DNA of 64,000 nucleotides from Siderastrea siderea. Lineage: Eukaryota > Cnidaria > Anthozoa > Scleractinia > Rhizangiidae. How positions within the stretch are numbered: position 1 is the first letter of the stretch; each line of letters starts with the position of its first letter. The notes below the pieces were generated by a model. The model saw only the letters and a list, made by a program, of their open reading frames with translations, searched no databases and was not told the DNA's origin. This document shows positions 1 through 6,943 of this stretch, piece after piece. The stretch spans positions 36,630,484 through 36,694,483 of the forward strand of contig OZ034979.1 of assembly GCA_964030785.1 (NCBI GenBank), in the 5' to 3' direction. The translations under genes were made by a program, and so were the position numbers.

Positions 1-497
1 GTCTTGCGTTGTTCTCGCACGGCTTCTAAACGCGATTGTAAATCCCCTCGACTGGTGGATGGGCTCCCTTTCTTGACAATCTTACTGGTAGTGGCTGCTC
101 CTTTGCCTTTCTTGGTTGCAGGGGTAATGGGTGGTTTGGGAGTCGACGGGCTGCCTTTTATCATGCGCTTCAACCATTGTTCCACGGGCCCCGTCACCAA
201 ATCCCCGGCTTCTTCTTCTTCTTCGCCTGGTGGACCACCCGGGGCACCCGGGGCACCAACCCCCACCCCACCAGGAAATTGACGAATGCGTTTGGTTAAC
301 TTGATTAATTCTTGACTCAACGGTTTGGTTTGAGCATTGACCAAGGCTGGGGGTAATTGAGGGTTGGCTAATAACACATGTTTTTGGGCGGCGAGCGTCG
401 CGGCTTTGTTCAACAAGGCATTTTCGGTGAGTTCTCCTTTGTAATATTGAATGAGTTGTTCCAAGTCCTTCTGGGGAATCATGTAGACCTCGTCCAT
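1..497 (-). CDS. Virion-type protein with Gly/Pro/Ala linker, C-terminus beyond window
   Basis: This open frame on the minus strand starts at the ATG ending at 497 and stays open to the window edge, giving about 165 residues. The N-terminal third is helical and charged (starts MDEVYMIPQKDLEQL). A stretch of Gly, Pro and Ala residues follows around residues 75-90, then a short acidic run, then a basic Ser/Thr/Pro/Lys-rich part. The start overlaps the end of the upstream small Zn-ribbon gene, the same overlapping style as the rest of this block. I do not recognise a catalytic domain. Position and composition suggest a minor capsid, scaffold or core protein of the element, but this is inference. 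Confidence 0.7.
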   Translation of the reverse strand, partial: MDEVYMIPQKDLEQLIQYYKGELTENALLNKAATLAAQKHVLLANPQLPPALVNAQTKPLSQELIKLTKRIRQFPGGVGVGAPGAPGGPPGEEEEEAGDLVTGPVEQWLKRMIKGSPSTPKPPITPATKKGKGAATTSKIVKKGSPSTSRGDLQSRLEAVREQRK

Positions 498-703
498 GGT
501 CGTTGACTACAGTCGGGGCAAAGTTCCCCGTCTTCTACCGCACGGCAACTCTTACAAAGACGGGCCCTCAAGATGTGTTGGTACTCTCGATACAGCAGGT
601 GATATTTATGCTTCCAATAATGACACTCGTCTTTCCACTTGTCGGTGGCCCGATTGGCCTCTTGTAACATCCACGTGGCAAGGGTTAACGAACACATTGA
701 CAT
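479..703 (-). CDS. Small protein with C-terminal zinc-ribbon-like CxxC...CxxC
   Basis: About 74 residues when read from the ATG at 703, which gives a short overlap with the end of the upstream gene; a longer frame to 757 lacks a good reason for an earlier start. The N-terminal half looks helical and amphipathic. The C-terminal half carries CKSC followed nine residues later by CPDC, a spacing typical of a small zinc ribbon. It ends inside the start of the next gene. No family could be named. It may be a nucleic-acid-binding or assembly protein of the viral element. The alternative is a translated overlap without function, but the paired cysteines argue against chance. Confidence 0.55.
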   Translation of the reverse strand: MSMCSLTLATWMLQEANRATDKWKDECHYWKHKYHLLYREYQHILRARLCKSCRAVEDGELCPDCSQRPWTRST

Positions 704-1002
704 AACACCTCGTGAAGTCCTTGAAACAATCCGCTTCCTTTTTGTTGAACTAACCACTGACGACGTTTTTTGACGGAATGTCGACGACGTCCCAAATCAC
801 GTAGTACCTTTTTATAGGGTTGAAGTTTAGCCAGCATGGGTGGGGTCACAGGAATCTTGTTTTTTAAAAAGTTCAACACCAATTCACTCACAGCATTGAT
901 TTGATCGGCATTGGCATGTTGTAACAACTCTTGACGTTTGGAACCATTGGCTTCTTGTAACATGGACCGTAAAAACGGTAATTGACGTCGAAGACGTTGC
1001 AT
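685..1002 (-). CDS. Conserved Polinton small virion protein (helical, basic C-terminus)
   Basis: This 105-aa protein begins MQRLRRQLPFLRSML. An all-helical middle (QINAVSELVLNFLKN) is followed by a basic segment RRRHSVKKRRQWLVQQKGSG. That layout matches a small protein I recognise from cnidarian Polinton/adintovirus-like elements: helices, then a Lys/Arg cluster, then a Gly-rich break before a hydrophobic tail. Its role in those elements is not established; a core or minor capsid role is likely. It lies between two other small minus-strand genes, overlaps the next by 19 bases, and is intact. Confidence 0.7.
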   Translation of the reverse strand: MQRLRRQLPFLRSMLQEANGSKRQELLQHANADQINAVSELVLNFLKNKIPVTPPMLAKLQPYKKVLRDLGRRRHSVKKRRQWLVQQKGSGLFQGLHEVLCQCVR

Positions 1003-1005
1003 CCT

Positions 1006-1167
1006 TTATCGGTGACGAAGACGATACCGTTGATTGGCTTTTTGAATCGTGCGTTTTATACGTTTATCCGTTTCCAAGGCCACGGCTTTCCCCAATCCTG
1101 CCATAGCGGGCACCAATAGATTTAAAAAACCGCCTCGTTGACGGTGGCGTCTTCTCCTCCTCACCAT
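1006..1167 (-). CDS. 53-aa Arg-rich RQRGG protein (pX-like)
   Basis: A very short gene read from the ATG at 1167 to TAA at 1008-1006. The N-terminus is a dense Arg/His patch running into RQRGGF, then a hydrophobic segment (LNLLVPAMAGLGKAVAL), then a basic amphipathic tail. The start overlaps the stop of the upstream 109-aa gene by seven bases, and the stop lies four bases before the next start, so it fits the gene string exactly. The pattern of Arg-rich leader, GG, then hydrophobic helix recurs in four other small proteins of this element. It resembles adenovirus core or membrane-lytic peptides released by the viral protease. Function is inferred. Confidence 0.65.
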   Translation of the reverse strand: MVRRRRRHRQRGGFLNLLVPAMAGLGKAVALETDKRIKRTIQKANQRYRLRHR

Positions 1168-1490
1168 GGTCGACCCGTCAATAGACGTTGAAGGGCTTTG
1201 TCTTGTTTGATGGCGTCTCGCGACTCTTTATAGCCTTGACGGGTATTGCGTTTGAAATCTTGCCACCAACCCCCACCTCGTTGTCGTCGGTAATGTTGTA
1301 CATTATCGGTAATGCCTTTCAAGGCTTGACCGCCTAATTTGCCTAAAGCCAGTCCAAACCCAGGGGCGGGACCTGATAGAAACATACTCATGCCATGGGC
1401 AATTTTATCCACCAAACGGGGTTTGCGACGCATTAAAGCCCCTCCTCTTTGTTTCCTTTTTCTGCGTCGTCGTCTTCGTTGGACGGCCAT
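1161..1490 (-). CDS. 109-aa basic virion-type protein with two RGG sites
   Basis: The N-terminus is almost entirely Arg and Lys and leads into KQRGGALM. A central amphipathic/hydrophobic part (GPAPGFGLALGKLGG) is followed by a second RRQRGGGWW and a charged helical tail. The two QRGG sites, about 57 residues apart, would release a short basic leader, a middle peptide and a tail if the element's adenain-like protease cuts after GG. The gene overlaps the end of the two-helix membrane gene by 58 bases in another frame. I take it as a DNA-condensing or membrane-active minor virion protein by analogy with adenovirus small core proteins. Confidence 0.65.
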   Translation of the reverse strand: MAVQRRRRRRKRKQRGGALMRRKPRLVDKIAHGMSMFLSGPAPGFGLALGKLGGQALKGITDNVQHYRRQRGGGWWQDFKRNTRQGYKESRDAIKQDKALQRLLTGRPW

Positions 1491-2101
1491 GGTTCTAAGA
1501 GTGTGGGACTAGGAGGGAGCGGCTTTTTATGGATCCAATACTCTTTGGGTCTCAAGGGACGAGGACATCCATCTACATAGCATAGGGCTTCCAAGGGTTG
1601 GTACACAAAATGACCATGGTAATCTTGGAGACATCGTTTAGGTAACGGAGGGGTGAAATCCACAATGGTATCATCCAAGGTTTGCATCTTGATTAAAAAT
1701 CGTTCCAGATCCTCCAAGGGAATACCCCGCACATGGGTTTTCAATTCGGTCAAGGCTTTGGCATAGGTGGTAAACGCAAACCGACTCATGGTCACTTTAA
1801 ATCGGTATTGTTTAAAATCATTCCATCCTTTGACCACGGTGCCTACGGCCGCCAAACACGCTACCAACGTACTATTTTCCAAAAGGGGGCCCGCAATCAT
1901 ACCAGCAGCCATCAGAAGTAAGGCCATGCCATTGAACAAGGCATTGACACACCTGTAATGATTCAACATTTTTCGATAACACCACCATTGTTGATGATAA
2001 AAGGCATACAAGGAATCCATCCGTTGTAATAATTCTGGGGGGAAGGGAAGACCATGCTGTTTCGATCCATTCAATAACGACACGACGGTTTTCATCCTCA
2101 C
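1433..2101 (-). CDS. SLATT-like two-helix membrane protein
   Basis: This 222-aa protein has an N-terminal helical segment rich in Tyr and Trp (YAFYHQQWWCYRKMLNHY). Two hydrophobic helices follow at about residues 55-75 and 80-95. After them comes a helical cytosolic-type region (FRIxxx-like YAKALTELKTHV...LERFLIKMQTLDDTIVDF) and a Pro-rich, then acidic tail. Helices, two TMs close together and a trailing helical bundle match the organisation of SLATT (SMODS- and SLOG-associated 2TM) effectors. A clear relative is encoded by the second element at 59,229-59,714. It overlaps the upstream RGG-rich gene by four bases (ATGA type). The SLATT assignment is by layout, not by a search. It could instead be a structural membrane protein of the virion. 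Confidence 0.6.
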   Translation of the reverse strand: MRMKTVVSLLNGSKQHGLPFPPELLQRMDSLYAFYHQQWWCYRKMLNHYRCVNALFNGMALLLMAAGMIAGPLLENSTLVACLAAVGTVVKGWNDFKQYRFKVTMSRFAFTTYAKALTELKTHVRGIPLEDLERFLIKMQTLDDTIVDFTPPLPKRCLQDYHGHFVYQPLEALCYVDGCPRPLRPKEYWIHKKPLPPSPTLLEPWPSNEDDDAEKGNKEEGL

Positions 2102-3030
2102 GGCGAAACACGGGACGACGAGGTTTGTACGCTCGGTGCTCCTCCTTGTTTATAACTGGTCACAATGCTATTGGTCATGGTGACATTGGCAATTTCACGT
2201 CCTTGGGCCAACTGTTCTTGATCTTGTAACAGCATACGTAAACGTCGTTGTAAATCCGCTTGACGCAAGGTGCGAGGGGCTCGGCCAGAACTCCCAGATG
2301 TCCAAGATCCTCGAGGGGTAGCTGGATTGGAGGCAGGTGTCAAAGGGGAAGTGGGGGTATTTTGTCGTCGTCCTCGTATTCGTCTCGGTCGTCGTCCACG
2401 ACGACCCCCACCACCACCACCACCACCACCTCCACCTCCACCACCACCACCTCCACCACCACCAGCACCACCAGCACCACCAGCACCAGCACCACCAGCA
2501 CCTCCACCACCACCAGCACCACCAGCACCACCACCACCAGCACCACGTCCACCACCACCACCACGACCGCTTCCACCACCGCGTCCACCACCACGTCCAC
2601 CACGTCCACCACCACGTCCACCACGTCCACCACCACGTCCATTACCATTACCCCCAGCACCCGCTGCTGTTCGAGCACCCGCTGCCAAAGGTACGCTAGG
2701 AGGACTCGCAGGGGTTCGAGCACCAGAAGACTCCGGGGTAGTGTGTATGCTACGGTAGGATTGACTTCCTGGACTTCCTACCCCAGCAGGGGAAGAGGCC
2801 TGGGCAGGGGGCGCACCATCTCTACCGGTAATGGGGAGAGCTTCCATAAACTGAAAGAGGGGCTCGGCTTCCATTTCCTCCATGGCGACGTCGAGAAGGC
2901 CTTGGTCTCCCGTGAAATACAAATCTTGCCAGGCCCTTGGGGACATTTGATTGCCGCTGGCCGCCCCCACACCGGCCGGGGACACGGTATCGTACGATTG
3001 CGGAGGTTGACGGTCATCGTCATCGGCCAT
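2098..3030 (-). CDS. Gly/Arg-rich (RGG-repeat) protein with conserved C-terminal tail
   Basis: 310 aa. The acidic N-terminus (MADDDDRQPPQSYDTVSP) is followed by a Ser/Pro/Ala-rich part. Residues of about 125-215 are nearly pure GGRGG and GGA repeats, then a basic patch. The C-terminus contains NSIVTSYKQGGAPSVQTSSS, which looks more conserved than the rest; I have seen this kind of tail in related cnidarian elements. The low-complexity part opens long shadow frames of Pro, Thr and His on other frames, which are not genes. RGG repeats commonly bind nucleic acids, so a genome- or scaffold-binding role is plausible. A TATAAAGG box lies about 40 bases upstream of the start. Repeat length may vary between copies. 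Confidence 0.75.
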   Translation of the reverse strand: MADDDDRQPPQSYDTVSPAGVGAASGNQMSPRAWQDLYFTGDQGLLDVAMEEMEAEPLFQFMEALPITGRDGAPPAQASSPAGVGSPGSQSYRSIHTTPESSGARTPASPPSVPLAAGARTAAGAGGNGNGRGGGRGGRGGGRGGRGGGRGGGSGRGGGGGRGAGGGGAGGAGGGGGAGGAGAGGAGGAGGGGGGGGGGGGGGGGGGGGRRGRRPRRIRGRRQNTPTSPLTPASNPATPRGSWTSGSSGRAPRTLRQADLQRRLRMLLQDQEQLAQGREIANVTMTNSIVTSYKQGGAPSVQTSSSRVSP

Positions 3031-3067
3031 GGTTGCTTTTCTCTTTTTACCTGTTCCAAGGGGGTGC

Positions 3068-3077
3068 CTTTATAGGC
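3068..3077 (-). promoter_or_regulatory. TATA box for the RGG-protein gene
   Basis: The minus strand reads CCTATAAAGG about 38-47 bases before the ATG at 3030. It overlaps the stop region of the ATPase gene, so transcription of the downstream gene would begin inside the upstream coding region. The same arrangement recurs before other genes of this element. Confidence 0.5.
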
Positions 3078-3723
3078 GTTTTTGATAGGTGCGAGTCCAT
3101 CCTTCGTCTTTTAACAAGTGACTCAATACACGTTGTTGATCGGAGGAGGCGGGATGTAAATCCAAGACCAAATACCCATACGGTCGTGTAGTGGCTTGAT
3201 GAAACGTCTCCAACGTGTCTTTCCAAGTGGTCGGAAACGATTGCAGCATGACATTGCGTACCCCTAATTGATCTCGGGGGTTCTTGAACGCTACAATGTA
3301 ATGGGCATTGCGGGATATACTTTTCGCATAGCGACCCACGGGAAACATGTCTTGGCACAAGTATAGGACGGTCACCCCTTGATGATGTGAATGTTTGGTG
3401 AATAAATCCAACACGCGTTTATCGTGACTCCCTTCGTCCATTAAATCATCCAAGACCAGGACCCCATGTCCTTGAGGAAACCATTGCACTAAGGCCTCAT
3501 GATCGGGAATCCCTTCGTGAAACACCACCCCTTGATCTTGCATGCCTTGAAATCGATCTTGCCAGGCCCCATAACAATAATGCATTTGGGTCGGTGGGGT
3601 TTCAAACAACTCCGGGTTGTCTACCAAGAGTTTTTCCGTAAACGCGGTTTTGCCACATCCCGAAGGTCCCACCACCAAGATAGAGGAAGGAGTATGAAAA
3701 CGAAACGGTTTCCCCGTTTGCAT
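3070..3723 (-). CDS. A32/FtsK-HerA-type DNA packaging ATPase
   Basis: 217 aa. The N-terminal beta strand leads into a Walker A motif GPSGCGKT at about residues 19-26. A Walker B region GVLVLDDLMDE lies around residues 85-95, followed by the VTVLYLCQDMF strand that carries the sensor position in this family. These features and the short length match the genome-packaging ATPases of Polintons, adintoviruses and NCLDVs, which power DNA entry into the capsid. It follows the protease and capsid genes on the same strand, and a tRNA-like gene sits in the gap before it. The frame is intact with all visible motifs. A second, diverged packaging ATPase is present in element 2. Confidence 0.93.
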   Translation of the reverse strand: MQTGKPFRFHTPSSILVVGPSGCGKTAFTEKLLVDNPELFETPPTQMHYCYGAWQDRFQGMQDQGVVFHEGIPDHEALVQWFPQGHGVLVLDDLMDEGSHDKRVLDLFTKHSHHQGVTVLYLCQDMFPVGRYAKSISRNAHYIVAFKNPRDQLGVRNVMLQSFPTTWKDTLETFHQATTRPYGYLVLDLHPASSDQQRVLSHLLKDEGWTRTYQKRL

Positions 3724-3742
3724 GATGACGAACTACCCTTAG

Positions 3743-3751
3743 AAAAAAAAA
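3743..3751 (-). terminator. T9 pol III-type terminator after the tRNA-like gene
   Basis: The minus strand shows nine consecutive T residues starting about 14 bases after the 3' end of the tRNA-like structure. A run of four or more T is the normal RNA polymerase III stop, so this supports an independent small transcript rather than a chance tRNA-like fold. Confidence 0.6.
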
Positions 3752-3764
3752 GGCACCTTTTTAT

Positions 3765-3849
3765 TGGAATCGGTGGGACTCGAACCCACGCACGACCTCC
3801 TCATGTATTCGAGGGGATCCAAAGGCTCTACCCACTGAGCTACGACTCC
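3765..3849 (-). tRNA. tRNA-like gene, isotype unclear, inside the viral element
   Basis: On the minus strand the acceptor arms GGAGTCG and CGATTCC pair over seven positions with one G-T, and an A sits at the discriminator site. The D-arm is formed by GCTC and GAGC and contains an A box, TAGCTCAGTGGG. The T-arm GTGGG-TTCGAGT-CCCAC contains a perfect B box GGTTCGAGTCC. Thirty-five bases separate the D-arm and T-arm, about 12 more than in a class I tRNA. This means either a long variable arm with a strained anticodon arm (TTTGG pairing TCGAA, loop ATCCCC) or a short intron. I therefore do not assign an anticodon. A T9 terminator follows. Confidence 0.75.
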
Positions 3850-3877
3850 GACACCACTTTTTTCCAACAAATTTTAT

Positions 3878-4417
3878 TTAACCATTACATTGATGATACG
3901 GATGACAACAGAGTTGATACCATCTGGCTTCTTGGCCTACAATCAATTGTTGAAGGCGTTGACCCGCTTGATGGTCATTACTAACATAATCATGATCCGA
4001 AAACTCATTTAAAAACGCTTGCAAGGTTCGTCCACGGGCTTTGGTTTTCAAATACAACAAGGCGTAATCACCACAACTCTTGCTTGAAATGGCTTGGAGG
4101 GACTTGCCATTGGTCACCACATACTTCCAATGGTAGACAATCCAATCTCGTAACGGGGTAGCTTGCACGTACGTGTCCAATGGCAAAGCATAACTGTCCA
4201 GGACTTCACACACCTTTCCATCGGTCCACATCGCTAACCAATGTTGTCCCGGTTGATCGTGTGGGTCGGTATTCACAATGTACCCTTGAGGGGTAGTCTT
4301 GACAGGACTCTTGGGTAAACGATCACAGGCCACGGTTCCGTAAAAGACAGGGTTCAATTGGGGGTCGTCTCGGGCTAAATAATCCAACTGCACATTATTC
4401 AAGGCCACATGTTCCAT
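3878..4417 (-). CDS. Adenain-like cysteine protease
   Basis: 179 aa. The visible triad is His59 in GQHWLAMW, Asp74 in EVLDSY and Cys115 in KSCGDYALLYL, with Gln108 seven residues before the Cys as the oxyanion residue. Order and spacing match adenovirus-type C5/Ulp1-fold proteases used by Polintons and adintoviruses to mature capsid proteins. Likely substrates are the small RQRGG/MRGG proteins of this element. It lies directly downstream of the capsid gene (two-base gap) on the same strand. The C-terminal Cys-rich tail (WYQLCCHPYHQC) could be a metal-binding or disulphide segment. The frame is intact. Confidence 0.92.
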   Translation of the reverse strand: MEHVALNNVQLDYLARDDPQLNPVFYGTVACDRLPKSPVKTTPQGYIVNTDPHDQPGQHWLAMWTDGKVCEVLDSYALPLDTYVQATPLRDWIVYHWKYVVTNGKSLQAISSKSCGDYALLYLKTKARGRTLQAFLNEFSDHDYVSNDHQAGQRLQQLIVGQEARWYQLCCHPYHQCNG

Positions 4418-4419
4418 TT

Positions 4420-5820
4420 TTAGTGCTGGTAAATGTTATACAACACGGCTCCGTTCCTGTCAATCTCCAGCAAGTTCTCAAATTCTCCATACACGAGTAC
4501 GGTTATATTGACACCGGGGGCAGCTCCAAATTCCAAGACCAGTTGTAAATCGCCCGTTTGCTTGGGGTTGAGGTTTTGACTGTCAGCACATCCATTGGCG
4601 ACATTGTCAAACATGTACAAGGTACAATTTTTAGCTTGGCCCCAATCCAGCAGTTCTACCATGTTGCCTTTCTTTTTACACCAAGCACCACTGGCTTGCA
4701 GAAAACGGAAGTAGCCTAGATTATCTCGGGTGCCATTGTTGTGCACTAACTGGAGGGTTTCATAAGGGTATTCTTCTCCTTTGACAATCTGTTTAATGGA
4801 GGTCAGACCAAATTTCTGGAAACAGAACGGATCTCGGGTCACATCTCCATTGAAGGCGCGGCTGTCCAGTAACCCCACAATCAATCGGTCAGGTATTCTG
4901 TTTTGAAACAGGTTCGGGATATCAAAGCGGACCAGGTTGTTTTGCATGCTGAAAGTCCGGATTTCACTGCGGACGGTCGGGTAAGCCGCCACTTCTCCTT
5001 CATTGTGTCTTTTGCTAGATATACTCTGGTAGATGGCGTCATTCAAACGCAGTTGACAGAGATGAAACCGTAGTTTCACATCCCCTTCCATCAATCGGCC
5101 AGCTAGAGCCACTCCATTCAAAAACAGGCTGGGGCCATTGAAATGAAATTTCATCTTGATTTCGATGCCTGGCACCAACAGTTTGCCAGTGTGAAAGACT
5201 TCCAAGTGCGGGGTAAACACTAGACTGTGGGTGGCACCTCCAGCATACTTGACCACTTCAGCTACCATGGCGGCCAAGGCCCCTTTGTGATTGGCACTGA
5301 GAGCGGTATAGGCAGCATCAGGTCCTGCATAGTCTGTGTTGGTGGCGGTCCATTGGGGTGGGGAATCCACTTGATTGAACCATCCTTGGGGTCCTAACAC
5401 GGTCTTGCCATCTTCTCGGTCATAATTCAGCAAGGTTTCTAGGTAAGCTTTGTAATGATACGTGTCGGATTGTGGACTGATCAACGTGCCATTCAACTGC
5501 AAGTCAATTTGTTTGATGATGGAATGGGCCAAATTGTTGACGGGCCACAATTTCTGATTGGCCACCAAGTTCCCGGCATCTTGCTTTTTCAAACTCAATT
5601 CCATGGTAAAGTAACTGCGTCCCAAATCCACAAAATCGTCCAACCCTGGAATGATGAATTCCATAGGATTGATACCCGTGGTGGTGGGTTGAATGGTGAC
5701 CATGCGATAGGCATTGATGCTAATGTCGGTCGGTGGCACCTTGAAAATCCGTAAGGCAGGGTTGCCGGTCCCTTCGGAACGCTCGTGAGCCGGGGCGGTT
5801 TGTGTACTCACGTCAGGCAT
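4420..5820 (-). CDS. Major capsid protein (hexon/F54H12.2-type)
   Basis: 466 aa. The N-terminal region (RIFKVPPTDISINAYRMVTI then ISxLGRSYF-like text) and beta-rich body match the protein often annotated in invertebrates as F54H12.2-like. That protein is the double-jelly-roll major capsid protein of Polintons and adintoviruses. The order of capsid, protease, then ATPase on one strand is the usual Polinton morphogenesis block. It follows a 74-aa basic gene with a two-base gap. A TATAAAATC box (minus strand, near 5,860-5,870) lies inside that upstream gene. There are no stops or frameshifts, so it could still be made. A chance ORF is excluded by length and motif agreement. Confidence 0.9.
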   Translation of the reverse strand: MPDVSTQTAPAHERSEGTGNPALRIFKVPPTDISINAYRMVTIQPTTTGINPMEFIIPGLDDFVDLGRSYFTMELSLKKQDAGNLVANQKLWPVNNLAHSIIKQIDLQLNGTLISPQSDTYHYKAYLETLLNYDREDGKTVLGPQGWFNQVDSPPQWTATNTDYAGPDAAYTALSANHKGALAAMVAEVVKYAGGATHSLVFTPHLEVFHTGKLLVPGIEIKMKFHFNGPSLFLNGVALAGRLMEGDVKLRFHLCQLRLNDAIYQSISSKRHNEGEVAAYPTVRSEIRTFSMQNNLVRFDIPNLFQNRIPDRLIVGLLDSRAFNGDVTRDPFCFQKFGLTSIKQIVKGEEYPYETLQLVHNNGTRDNLGYFRFLQASGAWCKKKGNMVELLDWGQAKNCTLYMFDNVANGCADSQNLNPKQTGDLQLVLEFGAAPGVNITVLVYGEFENLLEIDRNGAVLYNIYQH

Positions 5821-5822
5821 GT

Positions 5823-6047
5823 TTAACGTCGTCGAGTGGTACCCCGTCGTCGTCGTGAGGGGATTTTATAGCGTCGTCGTCGTGCTAAACGTTGTCTCAA
5901 ATCAAACCCGGGGACTCTCATCACCTCGGGACTTAACCATCCACCACGTTGTCGTCGCATGAGTTTCCAAAACGGATACAGTCCACCCCATTGAGACAAC
6001 CCTCGATTACTACGAATCCGTCGAGGTCGTGAATGCACGGGTTCCAT
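5823..6047 (-). CDS. 74-aa basic RQRGG protein
   Basis: The start is taken at the ATG at 6047 (MEPVHSRPRRIR); a GTG two codons earlier overlaps the upstream stop. The protein is mostly basic, has LMRRQRGGWLSPEV in the middle and ends in an Arg-rich tail (SRRRRGTTRRR). The RQRGG site suggests cleavage by the adenain-like protease encoded two genes downstream. Composition resembles adenovirus pVII/pX-type DNA-condensing peptides. It lies between the 108-aa MRGG protein and the major capsid gene, overlapping or abutting both. Confidence 0.65.
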   Translation of the reverse strand: MEPVHSRPRRIRSNRGLSQWGGLYPFWKLMRRQRGGWLSPEVMRVPGFDLRQRLARRRRYKIPSRRRRGTTRRR

Positions 6048-6049
6048 GT

Positions 6050-6376
6050 TCACACTCCCAAAATATCACGTGCACGTTTGGTTTGTTTGGGAAATAAGGC
6101 AGTGGCTACACGCACGGCGTCTTTCACGTTCTTATGACTCAAGGCTTTCTTGGCTTGTTTGGTGATTTCTTTTTTAAGGACGTCTTCGGCTTTGCGTTTG
6201 ATACCTCGTGTCAAACCCGTTTCCAAGCCTCTCTTGATATTACTAGGCAATTTTAAAGGATTTCGCGTCCTTATAAGACCTTGCAACCCCCCACGCATCA
6301 GATCCGTCATCACTCCTTTGCCTTGTTGATCATACCACTCGTCGGTTCGAAATCGTGTCAAACTTCCCCCACGCAT
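6050..6376 (-). CDS. 108-aa virion-type protein with two MRGG protease-like sites
   Basis: It begins MRGGSLTRF and has a second site TDLMRGGLQGL at about residues 25-31. M-x-G-G followed by a small or hydrophobic residue matches the adenovirus protease rule (M/I/L)xGG-X. The remainder is a long amphipathic, Lys/Arg-rich helical region (RKAEDVLKKEITKQAKKAL). The start codon is about 55 bases after a TATAAAAAGG box on the minus strand. By analogy with adenovirus pVI or pX it may bind capsid or membrane after cleavage; that is inference. The frame is intact. Confidence 0.68.
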   Translation of the reverse strand: MRGGSLTRFRTDEWYDQQGKGVMTDLMRGGLQGLIRTRNPLKLPSNIKRGLETGLTRGIKRKAEDVLKKEITKQAKKALSHKNVKDAVRVATALFPKQTKRARDILGV

Positions 6377-6428
6377 GGTGCCTTCTTCACCAGGGATAAA
6401 CGTTTTGTTTGGGCTTCATGGGACTCCC

Positions 6429-6438
6429 CTTTTTATAC
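6429..6438 (-). promoter_or_regulatory. TATAAAAAGG box before the 108-aa gene
   Basis: The minus strand carries TATAAAAAGG, 53-62 bases before the ATG at 6376. The identical box lies before the GRF-finger gene (11,439-11,448), so it appears to be an element-specific core promoter. It sits just past the end of the preceding gene. Confidence 0.55.
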
Positions 6439-6443
6439 CGTCA

Positions 6444-6635
6444 TCATCGTCGTTTTTTCCGAAAAGCGGCTTCCAACCCTTTTTTAGCCCCGTAACTCGC
6501 GGCACCACTTGCGGCACCCAACGCCACAGCTTTTCCTCCAGCGATCAAGGCTGGAATGAGGGCCGCCAGGGGCAAGAGACCCCCTCGTTGCCTTCTTCTT
6601 CTTCTTCTTCTTCGACGCACTCTTGTCTTGGGCAT
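6444..6635 (-). CDS. 63-aa Arg-rich RQRGG protein with Ala/Gly-rich helix
   Basis: It starts MPKTRVRRRRRRRRRQRGG, then LLPLAALIPALIAGGKAVAL and an Ala/Gly-rich helix, and ends with a Lys/Arg tail. An Arg leader, GG cleavage-type site and strongly hydrophobic amphipathic helix are what is expected of a protease-released membrane-active or DNA-binding peptide. A TATA-like box (minus strand, 6,664-6,672) lies about 30 bases before the start. The small gene is flanked by other basic small genes on the same strand. The exact function is unknown. Confidence 0.65.
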   Translation of the reverse strand: MPKTRVRRRRRRRRRQRGGLLPLAALIPALIAGGKAVALGAASGAASYGAKKGLEAAFRKKRR

Positions 6636-6673
6636 CTTTGTTTGTTTTCACAACCCTTGTTTTCTTTTTATAC

Positions 6674-6910
6674 TCACATGACGTTGCACGTAAACGATTC
6701 CCCCGCCCACCGTTTGCGTTTCCCACTTCGCATTTCTTCCATACGTTTCTTCGTTGATCTTAGGTAATTCTTTTTGGCTAACTTTTCTACCCCTTTGGTG
6801 ATGGACCAAGCGGCCTTAGGAATCCCGGCAATCACTGCGTTGACCCCTTCCCCCGCTTGTGGACGCTGTGGTCGTCGTCGTCGTCGTCGTCGTCGTCGTT
6901 TCGGAGGCAT
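6674..6910 (-). CDS. 78-aa basic virion-type protein
   Basis: Starts MPPKRRRRRRRRRPQRPQ, encoded by a run of GTC/GAC-type triplets that makes Arg or Asp shadows in other frames. A helical segment (GVNAVIAGIPKAAWSITKGVEKLAKKN) and a charged C-terminal part follow. It lacks the GG site of its neighbours. A CATAAAAAAG sequence lies 25-40 bases upstream on the minus strand. Likely a DNA-condensing core protein by composition. The triplet run may expand or contract between copies. Confidence 0.6.
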   Translation of the reverse strand: MPPKRRRRRRRRRPQRPQAGEGVNAVIAGIPKAAWSITKGVEKLAKKNYLRSTKKRMEEMRSGKRKRWAGESFTCNVM

Positions 6911-6943
6911 GATTGATTTGGGTTCCCTTCTCGTCTCTCTTTT

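Noticed and set aside
4..282. Plus-strand 92-aa ORF at the left edge
   Set aside because: Antisense to the open minus-strand frame 1-497, which fits the overlapping gene string.
2260..3075. Long plus-strand frames rich in Thr/Ser, Pro or His opposite the RGG gene
   Set aside because: They are the antisense and shifted reads of the GGN repeats; only the minus-strand frame has non-repetitive, conserved-looking ends.
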